Shown here: positions 7,145 through 15,381 of the stretch, one piece after another
How positions within the stretch are numbered: the stretch's first letter is position 1
Layout of the letters: the number at the start of each line of letters is the position of its first letter
Origin: Anaerolineaceae bacterium UBA1363
GTDB taxonomy: Bacteria > Chloroflexota > Anaerolineae > Anaerolineales > Anaerolineaceae
Direction of reading: 5' to 3'
DNA length: 64,000 nt
Assembly (NCBI GenBank): GCA_002306055.1
Contig: DBRR01000022.1
Span: forward strand, 3,679-67,678
The notes under the pieces: generated by a model
Seen by the model: only the letters and a program-made list of their open reading frames with translations
The model's database searches: none
Told to the model about the DNA's origin: nothing
Position numbers and translations under genes: made by a program

Positions 7145-8164
7145 ATGCTCCAGGAAAAAGAACTCACGCAACCTGTCGACCTTTGTCTGCCAAATGGGAG
7201 GCTAAACCCGCTGGCTGTTGGTTGGTCGCGTCAACCATTACAGAACTGTCGGCTCTATGGGCACCCCCTGCGCAAAAAACGCTGGAATTACTGGTGCATC
7301 ACCAGCCCCACCCACCTGTTCTCGGTCACTTTGAGCAATGTGGATTATGCCGGCTTGCCCTTTGTTTACTTCCTTGATTTTGAGACCGGTGAATTCATCG
7401 AAAAGACCATCATCACTCCCCTTGGCAAAGGTATTGTGCTTGGTGATAAGGTGTCAGATGATGCAAGCTACGCAGGAAAAGGCTGTCAGATCAGTATGCG
7501 TAGTGGTATAGGTGGAGTGCGGATGCTGGTGGAGATCGCTGATTTCGGAGGAAAGAAGCTTCAAGCGGAGTTCCAAATCACGGAGCCGGAAAATCATGAA
7601 AGCCTGAACGTGGTGGTGCCCTGGAGCGAGAAGTTATTCCAGTTCACTGCCAAGAATAACACTTTACCGACTGAAGGCAAGGTCGTCTTGGATGGAAATC
7701 AGATCGTATTTGATCTACAAAACAGTTTCGCTACATTAGATTTTGGGCGCGGCGTTTGGCCTTATAAAGGCTTTTGGAATTGGGCAAGCTTTTCAACCCG
7801 CTTGTCAGATGGGCGTACCCTCGGGGTCAACTTCGGTGCGGGTTGGACGGACAACACTGGTTCCACTGAGAACGCACTGTGTATGGATGGACGTTTGATC
7901 AAGCTCAGTGAAGATGTCATTTTCACTTATTCGACCCAGGATTTCAAAGCCCCCTGGAAGATCCAGACCGCGGAAACCAAGCGCGTGGATTTGACCTTTA
8001 CTCCGTTTTTTGAACGTATCGCCAAAACCGATATGGCGATCATCCGCTCAGAAGTTCATCAAATGATCGGGTATTTTGATGGAGTTATCATTGGAGAGGG
8101 CGGTGAGGAGGTCCAGGTCAGCCAGGCTGTCGGATGGGCGGAAGACCACCACGCGCGTTGGTAA
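7145..8164 (+). CDS. DUF2804 family protein
   Basis: 339 residues, soluble, no signal peptide. Family marks: the early PVDLCLPNGRLNP, the central DFGRGVWPYKGFWNWASFS (about 199-217), VNFGAGWTDNTGSTENA, and the C-terminal GWAEDHHARW at the very end. All are conserved in DUF2804. The fold is predicted to be beta-rich and lipocalin-like, as in hydroxysteroid or carotenoid hydratase-like families. No activity is established for this group, so none is claimed. ATG 7145 has AAAGGAAAT upstream. It is a single gene between terminators. Confidence 0.85.
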   Translation: MLQEKELTQPVDLCLPNGRLNPLAVGWSRQPLQNCRLYGHPLRKKRWNYWCITSPTHLFSVTLSNVDYAGLPFVYFLDFETGEFIEKTIITPLGKGIVLGDKVSDDASYAGKGCQISMRSGIGGVRMLVEIADFGGKKLQAEFQITEPENHESLNVVVPWSEKLFQFTAKNNTLPTEGKVVLDGNQIVFDLQNSFATLDFGRGVWPYKGFWNWASFSTRLSDGRTLGVNFGAGWTDNTGSTENALCMDGRLIKLSEDVIFTYSTQDFKAPWKIQTAETKRVDLTFTPFFERIAKTDMAIIRSEVHQMIGYFDGVIIGEGGEEVQVSQAVGWAEDHHARW

Positions 8165-8186
8165 TTACCAACGCTCTCGATGAATT

Positions 8187-8214
8187 AAAAAAACCGCCAT
8201 TCGGCGGTTTTTTT
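8187..8214. terminator. Bidirectional terminator
   Basis: Stem ACCGCC/GGCGGT with an A-run on the left and a T-run on the right. It ends the DUF2804 transcript and could also end minus-strand transcription of the tRNA genes. Confidence 0.8.
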
Positions 8215-8220
8215 ATCAGG

Positions 8221-8309
8221 CGGAGAGGCAGGGATTCGAACCCTGGGTCGGATTTTACTCCGACAACCACTTAGCAGGCGGCCCCGATCGTCCACTCCGG
8301 CACCTCCCC
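8221..8309 (-). tRNA. tRNA-Ser (anticodon GCT)
   Basis: Class II tRNA with a long variable arm (GTCGG-AGTAAAAT-CCGAC). The anticodon loop is CTGCTAA, acceptor GGGGAGG/CCTCTCC with one G-T pair, T-arm CAGGG-TTCGAAT-CCCTG, discriminator G. It reads AGC/AGU. CCA is not encoded. Confidence 0.9.
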
Positions 8310-8331
8310 GATTTTAGGTTGTAAAGCCTGG

Positions 8332-8416
8332 CGGAGGAAGTGGGATTCGAACCCACGATAGGTTTCCCTATACCTGTTTTCAAGACAGGCGCCTTGAGCC
8401 GCTCGGCCATCCCTCC
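8332..8416 (-). tRNA. tRNA-Ser (anticodon TGA)
   Basis: Class II tRNA: acceptor GGAGGGA/TTCCTCC, anticodon loop CTTGAAA with anticodon TGA, a variable stem formed by TAGG...CCTA, T-arm GTGGG-TTCGAAT-CCCAC, discriminator G. It lies 22 bases upstream of the tRNA-Ser(GCT) on the same strand, so the two are probably co-transcribed. Confidence 0.92.
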
Positions 8417-8631
8417 ATAGACGAAACATTCTAACATGAAAAAGGTCCGAATTCAAGCCGGATTTGCCTGTGAGGGGCCTTTAAAGCACACCGCCCCTGA
8501 AAGGGGTTCAGGGGACGGCGGCTGACAAGCGGCGGGAGGGCTTTTTGTCAATATCGATACGGTGTGTATTCGGTCTCCACTTATGTTATAAAGGGTTTCT
8601 AAAGAAAAGTCAAGTCGAAATATACAGGGTA
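8417..8631. other. Intergenic stretch with hairpin and inverted repeat
   Basis: No gene. A strong hairpin lies at 8491-8518 (CCGCCCCTGAA / TTCAGGGG-A-CGG, loop AGGGG). The 13 bases GTATTCGGTCTCC at 8566-8578 are the exact reverse complement of 8669-8681, which is the anticodon arm region of the tRNA-Arg-like gene. Confidence 0.6.
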
Positions 8632-8698
8632 TGGACCCGACGGGACTCGAACCCGTATCTTCAGTTTAGGAGACCGAATACTTCCCACAAGCGGGCCC
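8632..8698 (-). tRNA. tRNA-Arg-like (anticodon CCT), D-arm missing
   Basis: Acceptor GGGCCCG/CGGGTCC with one G-T pair, discriminator A. Anticodon stem TCGGT/ACTGA around the loop CTCCTAA (anticodon CCT, T33 present). T-arm ACGGG-TTCGAGT-CCCGT. Only 14 bases, CTTGTGGGAAGTAT, lie between acceptor and anticodon stem, against 18-22 normally. They can form at most a 3-bp stem (CTT/AAG). The gene is therefore 67 bases and lacks a standard D-arm. It is either a pseudo-tRNA or an unusual functional one. The acceptor pairing extends four bases beyond the tRNA ends (GTAT/ATAC). Confidence 0.6.
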
Positions 8699-8765
8699 AT
8701 ACTGTAATTCATTCTACTACACCGCACACCCAACAACAACAAAAAACCACCCACCCAACCTTAAA

Positions 8766-10235
8766 TTATTCCAAATCAATTTCCAGCTGACCAATGTCTG
8801 CGCCCTTTTTCGATTCTGCCTTTTTGAATGGGTTCACTGTGTCTGCAGGTAGTTTCAGTTCCTTGCCTTCAAACCATTCCCGTATTGACAATAGTTGAAT
8901 CCTTGGAAATGTGGTCGCCTGGGTGTACTGATATTCTCCGGACAAAGCTGCCTCACGTTTCATCTCAGCTGTGGCATCTTTGAGTGTGATTAGGATCCCC
9001 ATAGGGGCATCCTCTCTCTCCAGGTCGCCTTTTAGCCTAGCGACATCCCCCCTGTTAGTGCCTCCGCCTTTTACCTGGACAATGATCTTACGTAATTTTG
9101 GGTTCGAATAATCCACTTTCTCCCTGAATAGGATGATCCCATCGATTCCTCTGTCTGCGCCTTTTTTCGACACGCCGCTTGGTGGGTTTGCGCCTACGAG
9201 GGTTATTGCCCAGTCCTGGAAGGCAAATTTATCTTTTTCAGCCAGTGCTGCGGCTGATTCGTAATCCATCGGGATACCGTCAATATTGATCTTGATCCCA
9301 GGAAAGTGGTTCCGCATCCGTTCCATGATTACGTTCACGGATTGCATGCTTATGTCAATTCCGATCCAGTTCCGGTTCAATCGTTCGGCAACGGCTACGG
9401 AGGTTCCACATCCACAAAATGGGTCCAGAACCCAGTCGCCTTCTTTTGAGGATGCCTTTATTATCCTCTCCAATAGTGCTTCTGGTTTCTGGGTAGGGTA
9501 TCCAAGTCTTTCGGTAGAATTCCCCTGCAGCATCGGAATCCGCCACCAACTTTCGGGGATTTTCCCAAGTGGGTTCAGACGGTCCTTTCCCTTCTTTCCC
9601 ATAGAACTTTTCTCGCCTGGATTACGATTACTCCTGGCGATCGTTTCTTCATCATAGGGTACTCTGATTGCATCTCGATAGAATGGTGTGCGGTTGGTCT
9701 TCGTATAAAAAAGGATCACGTCATGTGTTCTTGGGAATTGCCGTAGAGGTGACGAGGGACGTGTATAGCACCAAATCAATTCGTTTCGAAAATTCTGCTT
9801 CCCGAAAATCACATCCATGATCATCTTGAGGTAATGACTCGCAGTAGGATCACAATGCAGATAGATGGATCCGGTCTCCTTCAACACTCTCCGCAGGGGG
9901 ATCAACCTGGCTGTCATGTTCACCAGGTACGCCATCATTGGAGTGTCTCTCATAATCTCAAACAGGCTCTGCATCATGATTGCGATCTGTGGGTCGTTGC
10001 TTTCCTTCAGGCCGTTGAATAACCTGATTGTGGGGTAGGACCATTCCCACGTGTCTTCAAAAGCCCTGATTTGAGCCGAAGCATCTACCTGGCCTTCCTT
10101 GAAGAGAACGTTATAATTCCGGTTTGAGTTGAACGGTGGGTCCAGGTAAATCAGGTCGAAAAAGTTGTCGGGGAATTTCTCCTCTATGACCTGTAGATTA
10201 TCCCCAAAATAGAGTGTACGGTTCTCGAGTGACAT
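8766..10235 (-). CDS. DNA methyltransferase fused to Mrr-type nuclease
   Basis: 489 residues. The N-terminal two thirds are an amino-methyltransferase (N6-adenine or N4-cytosine) using S-adenosylmethionine. The catalytic motif DPPF lies near residue 33 and precedes the SAM motif DPFCGCGT (about 270), the beta-class order. GYPTQKPEALLERII is also typical. The C-terminal part (about 340-460) is a PD-(D/E)XK domain of the Mrr type: KKGADRGIDGII, then IIVQVKGGG, with Asp and Q-x-K as catalytic residues. One chain may thus both modify and cut DNA. ATG 10235 has AAGAGG upstream; an extension to 10304 lacks support. Its stop is 68 bases from the odd tRNA-Arg. The target site is unknown. Confidence 0.88.
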   Translation of the reverse strand: MSLENRTLYFGDNLQVIEEKFPDNFFDLIYLDPPFNSNRNYNVLFKEGQVDASAQIRAFEDTWEWSYPTIRLFNGLKESNDPQIAIMMQSLFEIMRDTPMMAYLVNMTARLIPLRRVLKETGSIYLHCDPTASHYLKMIMDVIFGKQNFRNELIWCYTRPSSPLRQFPRTHDVILFYTKTNRTPFYRDAIRVPYDEETIARSNRNPGEKSSMGKKGKDRLNPLGKIPESWWRIPMLQGNSTERLGYPTQKPEALLERIIKASSKEGDWVLDPFCGCGTSVAVAERLNRNWIGIDISMQSVNVIMERMRNHFPGIKINIDGIPMDYESAAALAEKDKFAFQDWAITLVGANPPSGVSKKGADRGIDGIILFREKVDYSNPKLRKIIVQVKGGGTNRGDVARLKGDLEREDAPMGILITLKDATAEMKREAALSGEYQYTQATTFPRIQLLSIREWFEGKELKLPADTVNPFKKAESKKGADIGQLEIDLE

Positions 10236-10366
10236 ATGCTTACCTCTTGGCTTGTTTGTTTCTGCGGTACCCACATTATACCTGCCTGTCCAATATCTAT
10301 ACAAAAACCAACCAACAATTCTTGTTGATCGTTGGTTGGTTGGAAATCGGCATTTTTAAAGCTAAA

Positions 10367-10651
10367 TTACCAATGGTAACTACTCGGCAAGTTGTTTTCT
10401 AACCAATCATTTACTTCTTTAGCCCCACGTCCAATATATGGTTTTGTGATTGTGACAATGTAAAGTTGATCGTTGCTATCCAAATTGATATTGAGGTAAT
10501 CATAGAGTTGTTGTGGGGTCTTTTCAGTTCCAATAGCATAAGAAGACTCTGATAACCTTGCCCACGCGGCATTTTCTTTAATCTTTGCTAACAAATCCGT
10601 ATAATTTTGCCCCTTTACATGCAAATCATACGTAACAAGATAAACTTTCAT
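10367..10651 (-). CDS. SinR-family small protein, Cas2/VapD-like fold
   Basis: 94 residues. The pattern MKVYLVTYDLHVKGQNY-TDLL, a conserved W in the next helix, a beta strand SSYAIGT, and DSNDQLYIVTIT gives a ferredoxin-like beta-alpha-beta arrangement. This matches the small proteins annotated as SinR family, which resemble Cas2 and VapD ribonucleases. The first-strand Asp (VTYDLH) is in the place of the Cas2 metal-binding Asp. No cas genes or CRISPR repeats are near, so a CRISPR role is not supported. GGGAGGG six bases before ATG 10651 sets the start. The sequence is A+T-rich. It lies directly upstream of the methyltransferase-nuclease on the same strand and may belong to one defence locus. 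Confidence 0.7.
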   Translation of the reverse strand: MKVYLVTYDLHVKGQNYTDLLAKIKENAAWARLSESSYAIGTEKTPQQLYDYLNINLDSNDQLYIVTITKPYIGRGAKEVNDWLENNLPSSYHW

Positions 10652-10688
10652 GTTACCCTCCCGTAATATGATCCCGATTTCCAAGAAT

Positions 10689-10717
10689 AGTATAAAGGAT
10701 TAATTAATGGAAATCAA
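10689..10717 (-). promoter_or_regulatory. Promoter of SinR-like gene
   Basis: On the minus strand TTGATT (10717-10712), 17 bases, then TATACT (10694-10689). The ATG is 38 bases further, with a normal leader and binding site. Confidence 0.6.
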
Positions 10718-10787
10718 TTAATCAGTTGGATTTGACGCCCTTGTGTGACGTCCCTGAGCATGAGAACTTCAAGCCAGGAAAGAATTC

Positions 10788-12587
10788 CTAATCAATTTTT
10801 GGACTGGTCACTCGGCTCGGACTGTTGAAGCGGTACGAAAGCCGTCCAAAGTGCAGGATATCTCCGTGGTGGATTTCAACGCCCTTGGTATCGACTGCCT
10901 TAAAATTGACATAGGTGCCTGCAATGGTATGAAAGTCAGTCAGCCGTGTGCGACCATCCGGAAAGGCGTGAATTTCGGCGTGCAGTGGCTCCAGCGCTTC
11001 ATCGCTGAGAACCAAATTTGCCAATTGCGGATCCTTGCCTATGAGAGTCACTTCCTTAAGAAGCAAAAGCGGCTTCTCAGCACAGGGGGTATTATCGCGG
11101 TCGAGTTTGATAAGGCTGCCAAAAGTCTTCATTGGCACAAAACTCTCCGGTTCTAAACGGGCAGGTGGCGCTGTGGGCTCGGCGGAATCCGTTATGGCAG
11201 TTCGCTTCTTCAGCCTGGTTGGTATGATAATAATCGCCAGTAATCCGAGAGCTGCCAAGCCAAGACCCAGCCAGAGCCATGGATTACTTACCAGGGGTTT
11301 TGGCTGGTTTGCAGCCAGATCTGACCATGTCAATTCGATGTACTTCATCTCACTGCGTGCTTCAAAACCGAGAGCGTCTTTGAGCGTCAGCTGCAAACTG
11401 AGTTTGCTCTGGTCGCGATAGTCGCTGAGGTCGAGCAAAAAATCACCAAAGGGCGCTGCTTCCCGCTGCTGGACCAGGCTGCCGTTGGCGTACAGGCTCG
11501 TGCTGAGCACTTCGCGGGGAAACCCATCCGGGAATTCAATCAATGCCTGGATGGGCAGTTCTGTTGGCTCGATCAGATCATCGCTTCGAATGGTTACCGT
11601 TAATTGTTCTGGCAAATTGCTGAAGCTCAGACTCGTCGGCAGAACTTCCAGAGCGACATCCCTCACAGCGGAGGTCAACACTGCTCCTCCGGGGGGTGAG
11701 AGGCGCAGGCTGATCTGCTGAGTGCTGCCAGAGCGAATTTCGGACTGCCAGGAGACAGTATAGCGATACCCCTTGCCTTTAAGATAATCGCGTGGGTTGG
11801 GGGGGATCTCGCTGCCGCTCAGGATGGTCAGGCTTCCGCCCCAGGTTTCACAGACTACCTGCAGATCGGTTTGATAAGCTGTGCCAATTACCACTGCAGC
11901 GGCAGTCATCCAGATATGCACTGGTATGCCGGCTTCGCCTGCTTGATTGATCAGGGCAGTCAGTGCAGGAATCTCAGTCGGCTCGATGTAAGGGGTCATG
12001 TAGACCAGGACAGTTTCCTTGGTTGCGGGGCTGCCGGTGAGCATCCTGACCGCGTCTTCAAGGCTTTGCAGAGAGCTGTTCATCTGCCGCTGGTTCTCCT
12101 TGTACCCTTCCAGGGTTTTCTTCCACTCGGTGTAGTTTTCGAGTTGATCGTAATGAATATCCGGGTTGATGAAGAGGCTGTAGATGTCCCCAGTGACCGG
12201 CGTGAGGTCAGAGCCAAGCTCACGCATGGCAGCCAGCATGCGGTCATAGTTGCTGTAACCACTGGGATAGGTGAGCACCAGGGTGCGTTCGGGGTTGATC
12301 ACCAGCGCAAAATGCACCCCAACATACTCACTGGTGAGTGAATCCACAGCAATTTGCTTGTCGTTTTCAATGACACTCACCTGACTGGCAGCCAGAGAAG
12401 TGTCTTGTTCCAGTCCACCAAGGATCTTGAAATTCAGTGTCAATTTTGGAAATTCACGCGTGTCGAGATCCTCGATCACCACTTTCTGGGTGGATTCCTG
12501 CCCTCTGGCAGGCATGATTGGTTGAACCGTCAGGCCAATAACCAGGCAAAGGATCAAGAAAATGGTCCTGAAAGAAAGTCTGTTCAT
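10788..12587 (-). CDS. VWA-FHA membrane-anchored protein
   Basis: 599 residues from ATG 12587; a TTG at 12632 is an alternative start, and neither has a good binding site. There is a signal peptide (FRTIFLILCLVIGL... ending near PARGQ). A von Willebrand A-like domain follows (about 90-270), whose metal-site motif is not canonical (HFALVINPERT in place of DxSxS). Next come beta-rich repeats and one membrane span (PWLWLGLGLAALGLLAIIII, about 447-470). The C-terminal cytoplasmic part holds a forkhead-associated domain (about 505-590; LIGKDPQLANLVLSDEALEP, then LHAEIH, and GTYVNFKAV), which binds phosphothreonine in relatives. It probably couples an outside binding domain to inside phospho-signalling. 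Partners are unknown. Confidence 0.82.
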   Translation of the reverse strand: MNRLSFRTIFLILCLVIGLTVQPIMPARGQESTQKVVIEDLDTREFPKLTLNFKILGGLEQDTSLAASQVSVIENDKQIAVDSLTSEYVGVHFALVINPERTLVLTYPSGYSNYDRMLAAMRELGSDLTPVTGDIYSLFINPDIHYDQLENYTEWKKTLEGYKENQRQMNSSLQSLEDAVRMLTGSPATKETVLVYMTPYIEPTEIPALTALINQAGEAGIPVHIWMTAAAVVIGTAYQTDLQVVCETWGGSLTILSGSEIPPNPRDYLKGKGYRYTVSWQSEIRSGSTQQISLRLSPPGGAVLTSAVRDVALEVLPTSLSFSNLPEQLTVTIRSDDLIEPTELPIQALIEFPDGFPREVLSTSLYANGSLVQQREAAPFGDFLLDLSDYRDQSKLSLQLTLKDALGFEARSEMKYIELTWSDLAANQPKPLVSNPWLWLGLGLAALGLLAIIIIPTRLKKRTAITDSAEPTAPPARLEPESFVPMKTFGSLIKLDRDNTPCAEKPLLLLKEVTLIGKDPQLANLVLSDEALEPLHAEIHAFPDGRTRLTDFHTIAGTYVNFKAVDTKGVEIHHGDILHFGRLSYRFNSPSRVTSPKID

Positions 12588-12634
12588 TCTAAAAGTAGTT
12601 TTCTGAATTTGCACGGTTGATGTCACAGTCAATG

Positions 12635-12655
12635 TAAAAAAGCGCCAGAGGCGTT
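12635..12655 (-). terminator. Terminator of the HAD gene
   Basis: Minus strand AACGCC-TCT-GGCGCT followed by a run of T. The stem is short, but the position, just after the HAD stop codon and before the VWA gene, fits. Confidence 0.6.
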
Positions 12656-12708
12656 AATTACTGCATGAATTTTACCCGAGTCTATCAAAACAGTTATGAA
12701 GAATTGGT

Positions 12709-13533
12709 TTAGATCAGGCCAAAATGTTCGAAAGCCTTAAAAATGCCGTCGTCTGTCACATCACTTGTCACGTAGTCGGCTACGGCTTTGAGCTCATCCG
12801 GTGCGTTGCCCATGGCGATGCCAGTCTGACAGTACTGCAGGATTTCGACATCATTGAACGAATCCCCAAACGCAAAAGTATCTTCACGTTTGAGACCGAG
12901 TGTGTTGAGCAGAGCGGCGACGGCTGTGGCTTTGGACAGGTTTTTCTGGGTGAAATCGCCAAAGCCCCGACCTTTTCCGAAGATATTCCATATGCCAAGG
13001 CGGAAATAGTCGCCAAATTCTTGTTCTAACTCAGTTTTGCTAATTGTTGACGTCATGACAAAACTGACCTTGTTAACATCGAGATGGTAATGCTGATGGC
13101 CAAAAGTCAGTCCAGGAAATGCCCTCAATAAATTCTCTGCCGCTACTTCCTGGGAGACTCCAAAAAAGCAGGCAGTTTCACTCAAGAAATAGCGATTACC
13201 ATAGAGCCCGCTGTTGCTTTCTTCGTAAAGCCCAAGCTTTCGGTCTTCAAAGTAAGTATAGACGCGGCTGATTTGCGCTTCGGGGATGGGGCTTTCGAAA
13301 ACAATCTTTCCACCAAATTCAGCATAGGCTCCTTCGCCTGCAATCATGCCATCAAATCCCAACTCCAACAACCAGGGATAGATGGCGGGCTTGCTGCGTC
13401 CCGTTGAGATCAGAAGTTTGTGCCCGCGTGCCTGCGCGAGGTGGATCGCTTCCCTGGCGGAATCGGGAAGTTTTTGCGTATAGTCGATTAGAGTGCCATC
13501 AATGTCGAGGAAAATGATCTTTTCTGAGTTCAT
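12709..13533 (-). CDS. Cof-type HAD hydrolase
   Basis: 274-residue member of the Cof/YwpJ group (HAD type IIB), cytoplasmic phosphatases of sugar phosphates, flavin precursors or other small phospho-compounds. Motif I is IIFLDIDGTLIDY (nucleophile Asp near residue 10), motif II is LLISTGRS, and motif IV is FGDSFNDVEIL. The middle portion is the C2 cap that sets the substrate. The start ATG 13533 begins MNSEKIIFLD, the usual distance to the motif. The substrate cannot be told from sequence. It is a single gene followed by a short terminator. Confidence 0.9.
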   Translation of the reverse strand: MNSEKIIFLDIDGTLIDYTQKLPDSAREAIHLAQARGHKLLISTGRSKPAIYPWLLELGFDGMIAGEGAYAEFGGKIVFESPIPEAQISRVYTYFEDRKLGLYEESNSGLYGNRYFLSETACFFGVSQEVAAENLLRAFPGLTFGHQHYHLDVNKVSFVMTSTISKTELEQEFGDYFRLGIWNIFGKGRGFGDFTQKNLSKATAVAALLNTLGLKREDTFAFGDSFNDVEILQYCQTGIAMGNAPDELKAVADYVTSDVTDDGIFKAFEHFGLI

Positions 13534-13617
13534 GTTTTACCGTTCAGCGGTCGATGATAACACAGACAAGGTAACAAGGTAAATGCGATCAGTAAACAGC
13601 TTGTTAATTGTGACCTT

Positions 13618-14382
13618 TTACTCTTTCTCGCGCGAGAGCAGATAGTAGGGCAGTGCCACTCCCCAGATGCCCCCCAGCAGGTTACCGAGGGTGCTGAGAA
13701 GAATATTGTAGAAATACCCGGCCAGGCTGAGCCCTTCCTTGAAAGGTCCAAGCATGGCAGAGGTAAGCAGGGTCATGTTCGCGACGCTATGCTCGAAGCC
13801 CGCGGTGATGAAAATGAACAGGCACCAAAAGATCATGATCAGTTTGGCGGTTTCGGACTTGAGCCGGAAGGTGCACCAAACTGCCAGGCAGACCAGGATG
13901 TTGCACAGCACCGCGCGTGTGATCAGCGCGATTATTGGCAGGTTCATCTTTGCTTGAGCAGCATTTGCCATAAACTCACCCACAGCACCATCCGCAAGAC
14001 CTGTGGCGGAGAAAAGAACCGAAAGCAGGATTGCACCCAGCCAATTGCCGAGCATGCACACCAAGAGTACTTTCAACCCTTCAGCAAGCGAAACCCGACC
14101 AGAGAGGATACCGCTGCCGATAACGAAGTGATTGCCTGTGAAGAGTTCCGCGCCGGCAAAAACAACCAGGCTCAGGCCTCCCGCGAAGGTTAGCCCGGAT
14201 ACCAGCCGGCTAAGGCCGGAACTCGCAGTGAGAGCAGCTGCAGTATTGCTGAGGATGACGCCAAAACCGATGAAAACGCCTGCAAGAATTGATGCCAACA
14301 GGTAAGCCCAGGGCCTGGTTTTCAGTAGATCAGTCTTGCTGCGTGCTGTAGTGGCAACAGCCTCAAATTCTTGTGAATACAT
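13618..14382 (-). CDS. Formate/nitrite transporter family protein
   Basis: 254 residues with six or more hydrophobic segments of the FocA/NirC (FNT) family, pentameric channels for small monovalent anions such as formate, nitrite or hydrosulfide. Visible family features: LLASILAGVFIGFGVIL at the first helix, FAGAELFTGNHFVI (the broken second helix), CMLGNWLGAILLSV, the ILVCLAVW segment, and FEHSVANM with the pore His near residue 205. It is 84 bases from the HAD gene and could share its transcript. Among relatives it looks closer to NirC-like proteins, but the substrate is uncertain. Confidence 0.88.
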   Translation of the reverse strand: MYSQEFEAVATTARSKTDLLKTRPWAYLLASILAGVFIGFGVILSNTAAALTASSGLSRLVSGLTFAGGLSLVVFAGAELFTGNHFVIGSGILSGRVSLAEGLKVLLVCMLGNWLGAILLSVLFSATGLADGAVGEFMANAAQAKMNLPIIALITRAVLCNILVCLAVWCTFRLKSETAKLIMIFWCLFIFITAGFEHSVANMTLLTSAMLGPFKEGLSLAGYFYNILLSTLGNLLGGIWGVALPYYLLSREKE

Positions 14383-14441
14383 AAGACACCTCGCTCGAAT
14401 AGTTTCTCAATTTTACTCCGGGCGAGGTGAAAACCGACTAA

Positions 14442-14753
14442 TTAAGCTGAATTTCGAGGTGTGTCGTGCTTGAACAGTACGTCTGCAAAAGCAGCGTCAT
14501 TCTCCATGACGTGTTTGGCGTAAGGACAGGTGGGGAGGATCTTGACCCCTTCAGCGCGGGCAGTATCTGCCAGCATATTAACGAGATTGCGAGCGATGTT
14601 GGAACCGCGATACTCCGGGTCCGCCGAAGTGTGATCGGCATTCCAGTAATCCTTTTCCACTACGTAATGGATTTCCCCGACTGCCTGACCTTCTTCCGTG
14701 GCAGCAATGATACGTGTTGCCTCGGGCTCATACGTATAATGAATCTCAGTCAT
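14442..14753 (-). CDS. GNAT-like N-acetyltransferase (YjdJ type)
   Basis: 103 residues, a single short domain of the minimal GNAT group (Acetyltransf_CG). The core reads GEIHYVVEKDYWNADHTSAD, then PEYRGSNIARNLVNMLADTA, with the acetyl-CoA-binding R-G-x-x-x-A pattern. After it come ILPTCPYAKHVMENDAAFAD, a hallmark of this small family. The acceptor is unknown. It reads on the minus strand away from the copper operon; the shared 145-bp upstream region holds the copY operator. It is likely a single transcript. Confidence 0.88.
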   Translation of the reverse strand: MTEIHYTYEPEATRIIAATEEGQAVGEIHYVVEKDYWNADHTSADPEYRGSNIARNLVNMLADTARAEGVKILPTCPYAKHVMENDAAFADVLFKHDTPRNSA

Positions 14754-14853
14754 ATATCCTCCAATTTTTCTTTAGTGTAACCCTCTCGGAAGCGAAACAA
14801 ATTGCAAGCTTGTACAGGGACCTGCACCGTTGTACGAACACTTGCAGCGTATC

Positions 14854-14869
14854 GTTTACAGTTGTAAAC
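14854..14869 (+). promoter_or_regulatory. CopY operator (cop box)
   Basis: Perfect palindrome GTTTACAGTTGTAAAC with the core TACANNTGTA known as the binding site of CopY-type repressors, 30 bases before copY. The following TATAAA (14870-14875) is a likely -10 box, so the repressor would block the promoter. A further TTGTACAGG (about 14811) is a possible half site. Confidence 0.8.
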
Positions 14870-14898
14870 TATAAATGATGGAATGAAAGGTACGCAGT

Positions 14899-15381
14899 AT
14901 GTCCGAGGTCTTAAATATTAGCGAAGCGGAATGGGAAGTGATGCGGGTGGTATGGGCGAATGGTGAATCCACCAGCCAGCAAATTGCCCTGGTCCTGAAT
15001 GGAAAGCGCGGCTGGAGCCAGTCAACAATCAAGACCCTGATTGGACGGCTGACCAGTAAGGGCTACCTGCAAGCACGAAAAGATGCCCGTCGTTTTGTCT
15101 ACACCACGCATCTGGAAGAGCCCGAGAGCTTGAAGCTTGAAGTTGAGGGCTTGCTTGGCCGGATATGCAGCCGAAAAAAACCGAATCTACTGGCTTACCT
15201 TATCGAGAATATCCCGATGACCGCTGAAGATCGCGCGATGCTGATGGATGTTCTGCAAAACAAGCAGGTAGTCGCGGAAGTTCCTTGCGATTGCTACCCC
15301 GGGCAGTGCACATGCCATTTGCACGCAAGCGGCACTATCCTTTCAAATCATTCCTACGAGGAGAATACTCATGAAAACTAA
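14899..15381 (+). CDS. copY: Copper-responsive repressor, CopY/BlaI family
   Basis: 160-residue winged-helix repressor of the BlaI/MecI/CopY family. The DNA-binding domain spans about residues 5-75 (ISEAEWEVMRVVWANGESTS, then WSQSTIKTLIGRL). The C-terminus has CDCYPGQCTCH, the Cys-x-Cys-x4-Cys-x-Cys metal site that distinguishes CopY from BlaI: zinc-bound protein represses, copper(I) displaces zinc and releases DNA. It overlaps the start of copA by 11 bases, so translation is coupled. The upstream operator explains autoregulation. GAAAGGTACGCAGT precedes the ATG. Confidence 0.93.
   Translation: MSEVLNISEAEWEVMRVVWANGESTSQQIALVLNGKRGWSQSTIKTLIGRLTSKGYLQARKDARRFVYTTHLEEPESLKLEVEGLLGRICSRKKPNLLAYLIENIPMTAEDRAMLMDVLQNKQVVAEVPCDCYPGQCTCHLHASGTILSNHSYEENTHEN

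Noticed and set aside
8417..8560. Signal recognition particle RNA or other stable RNA
   Set aside because: A strong hairpin is present, but the conserved SRP core sequence was not found.
10367..10651. Genuine CRISPR Cas2
   Set aside because: No cas1 or repeat-spacer array occurs in the window, and the sequence fits the SinR-like branch better.
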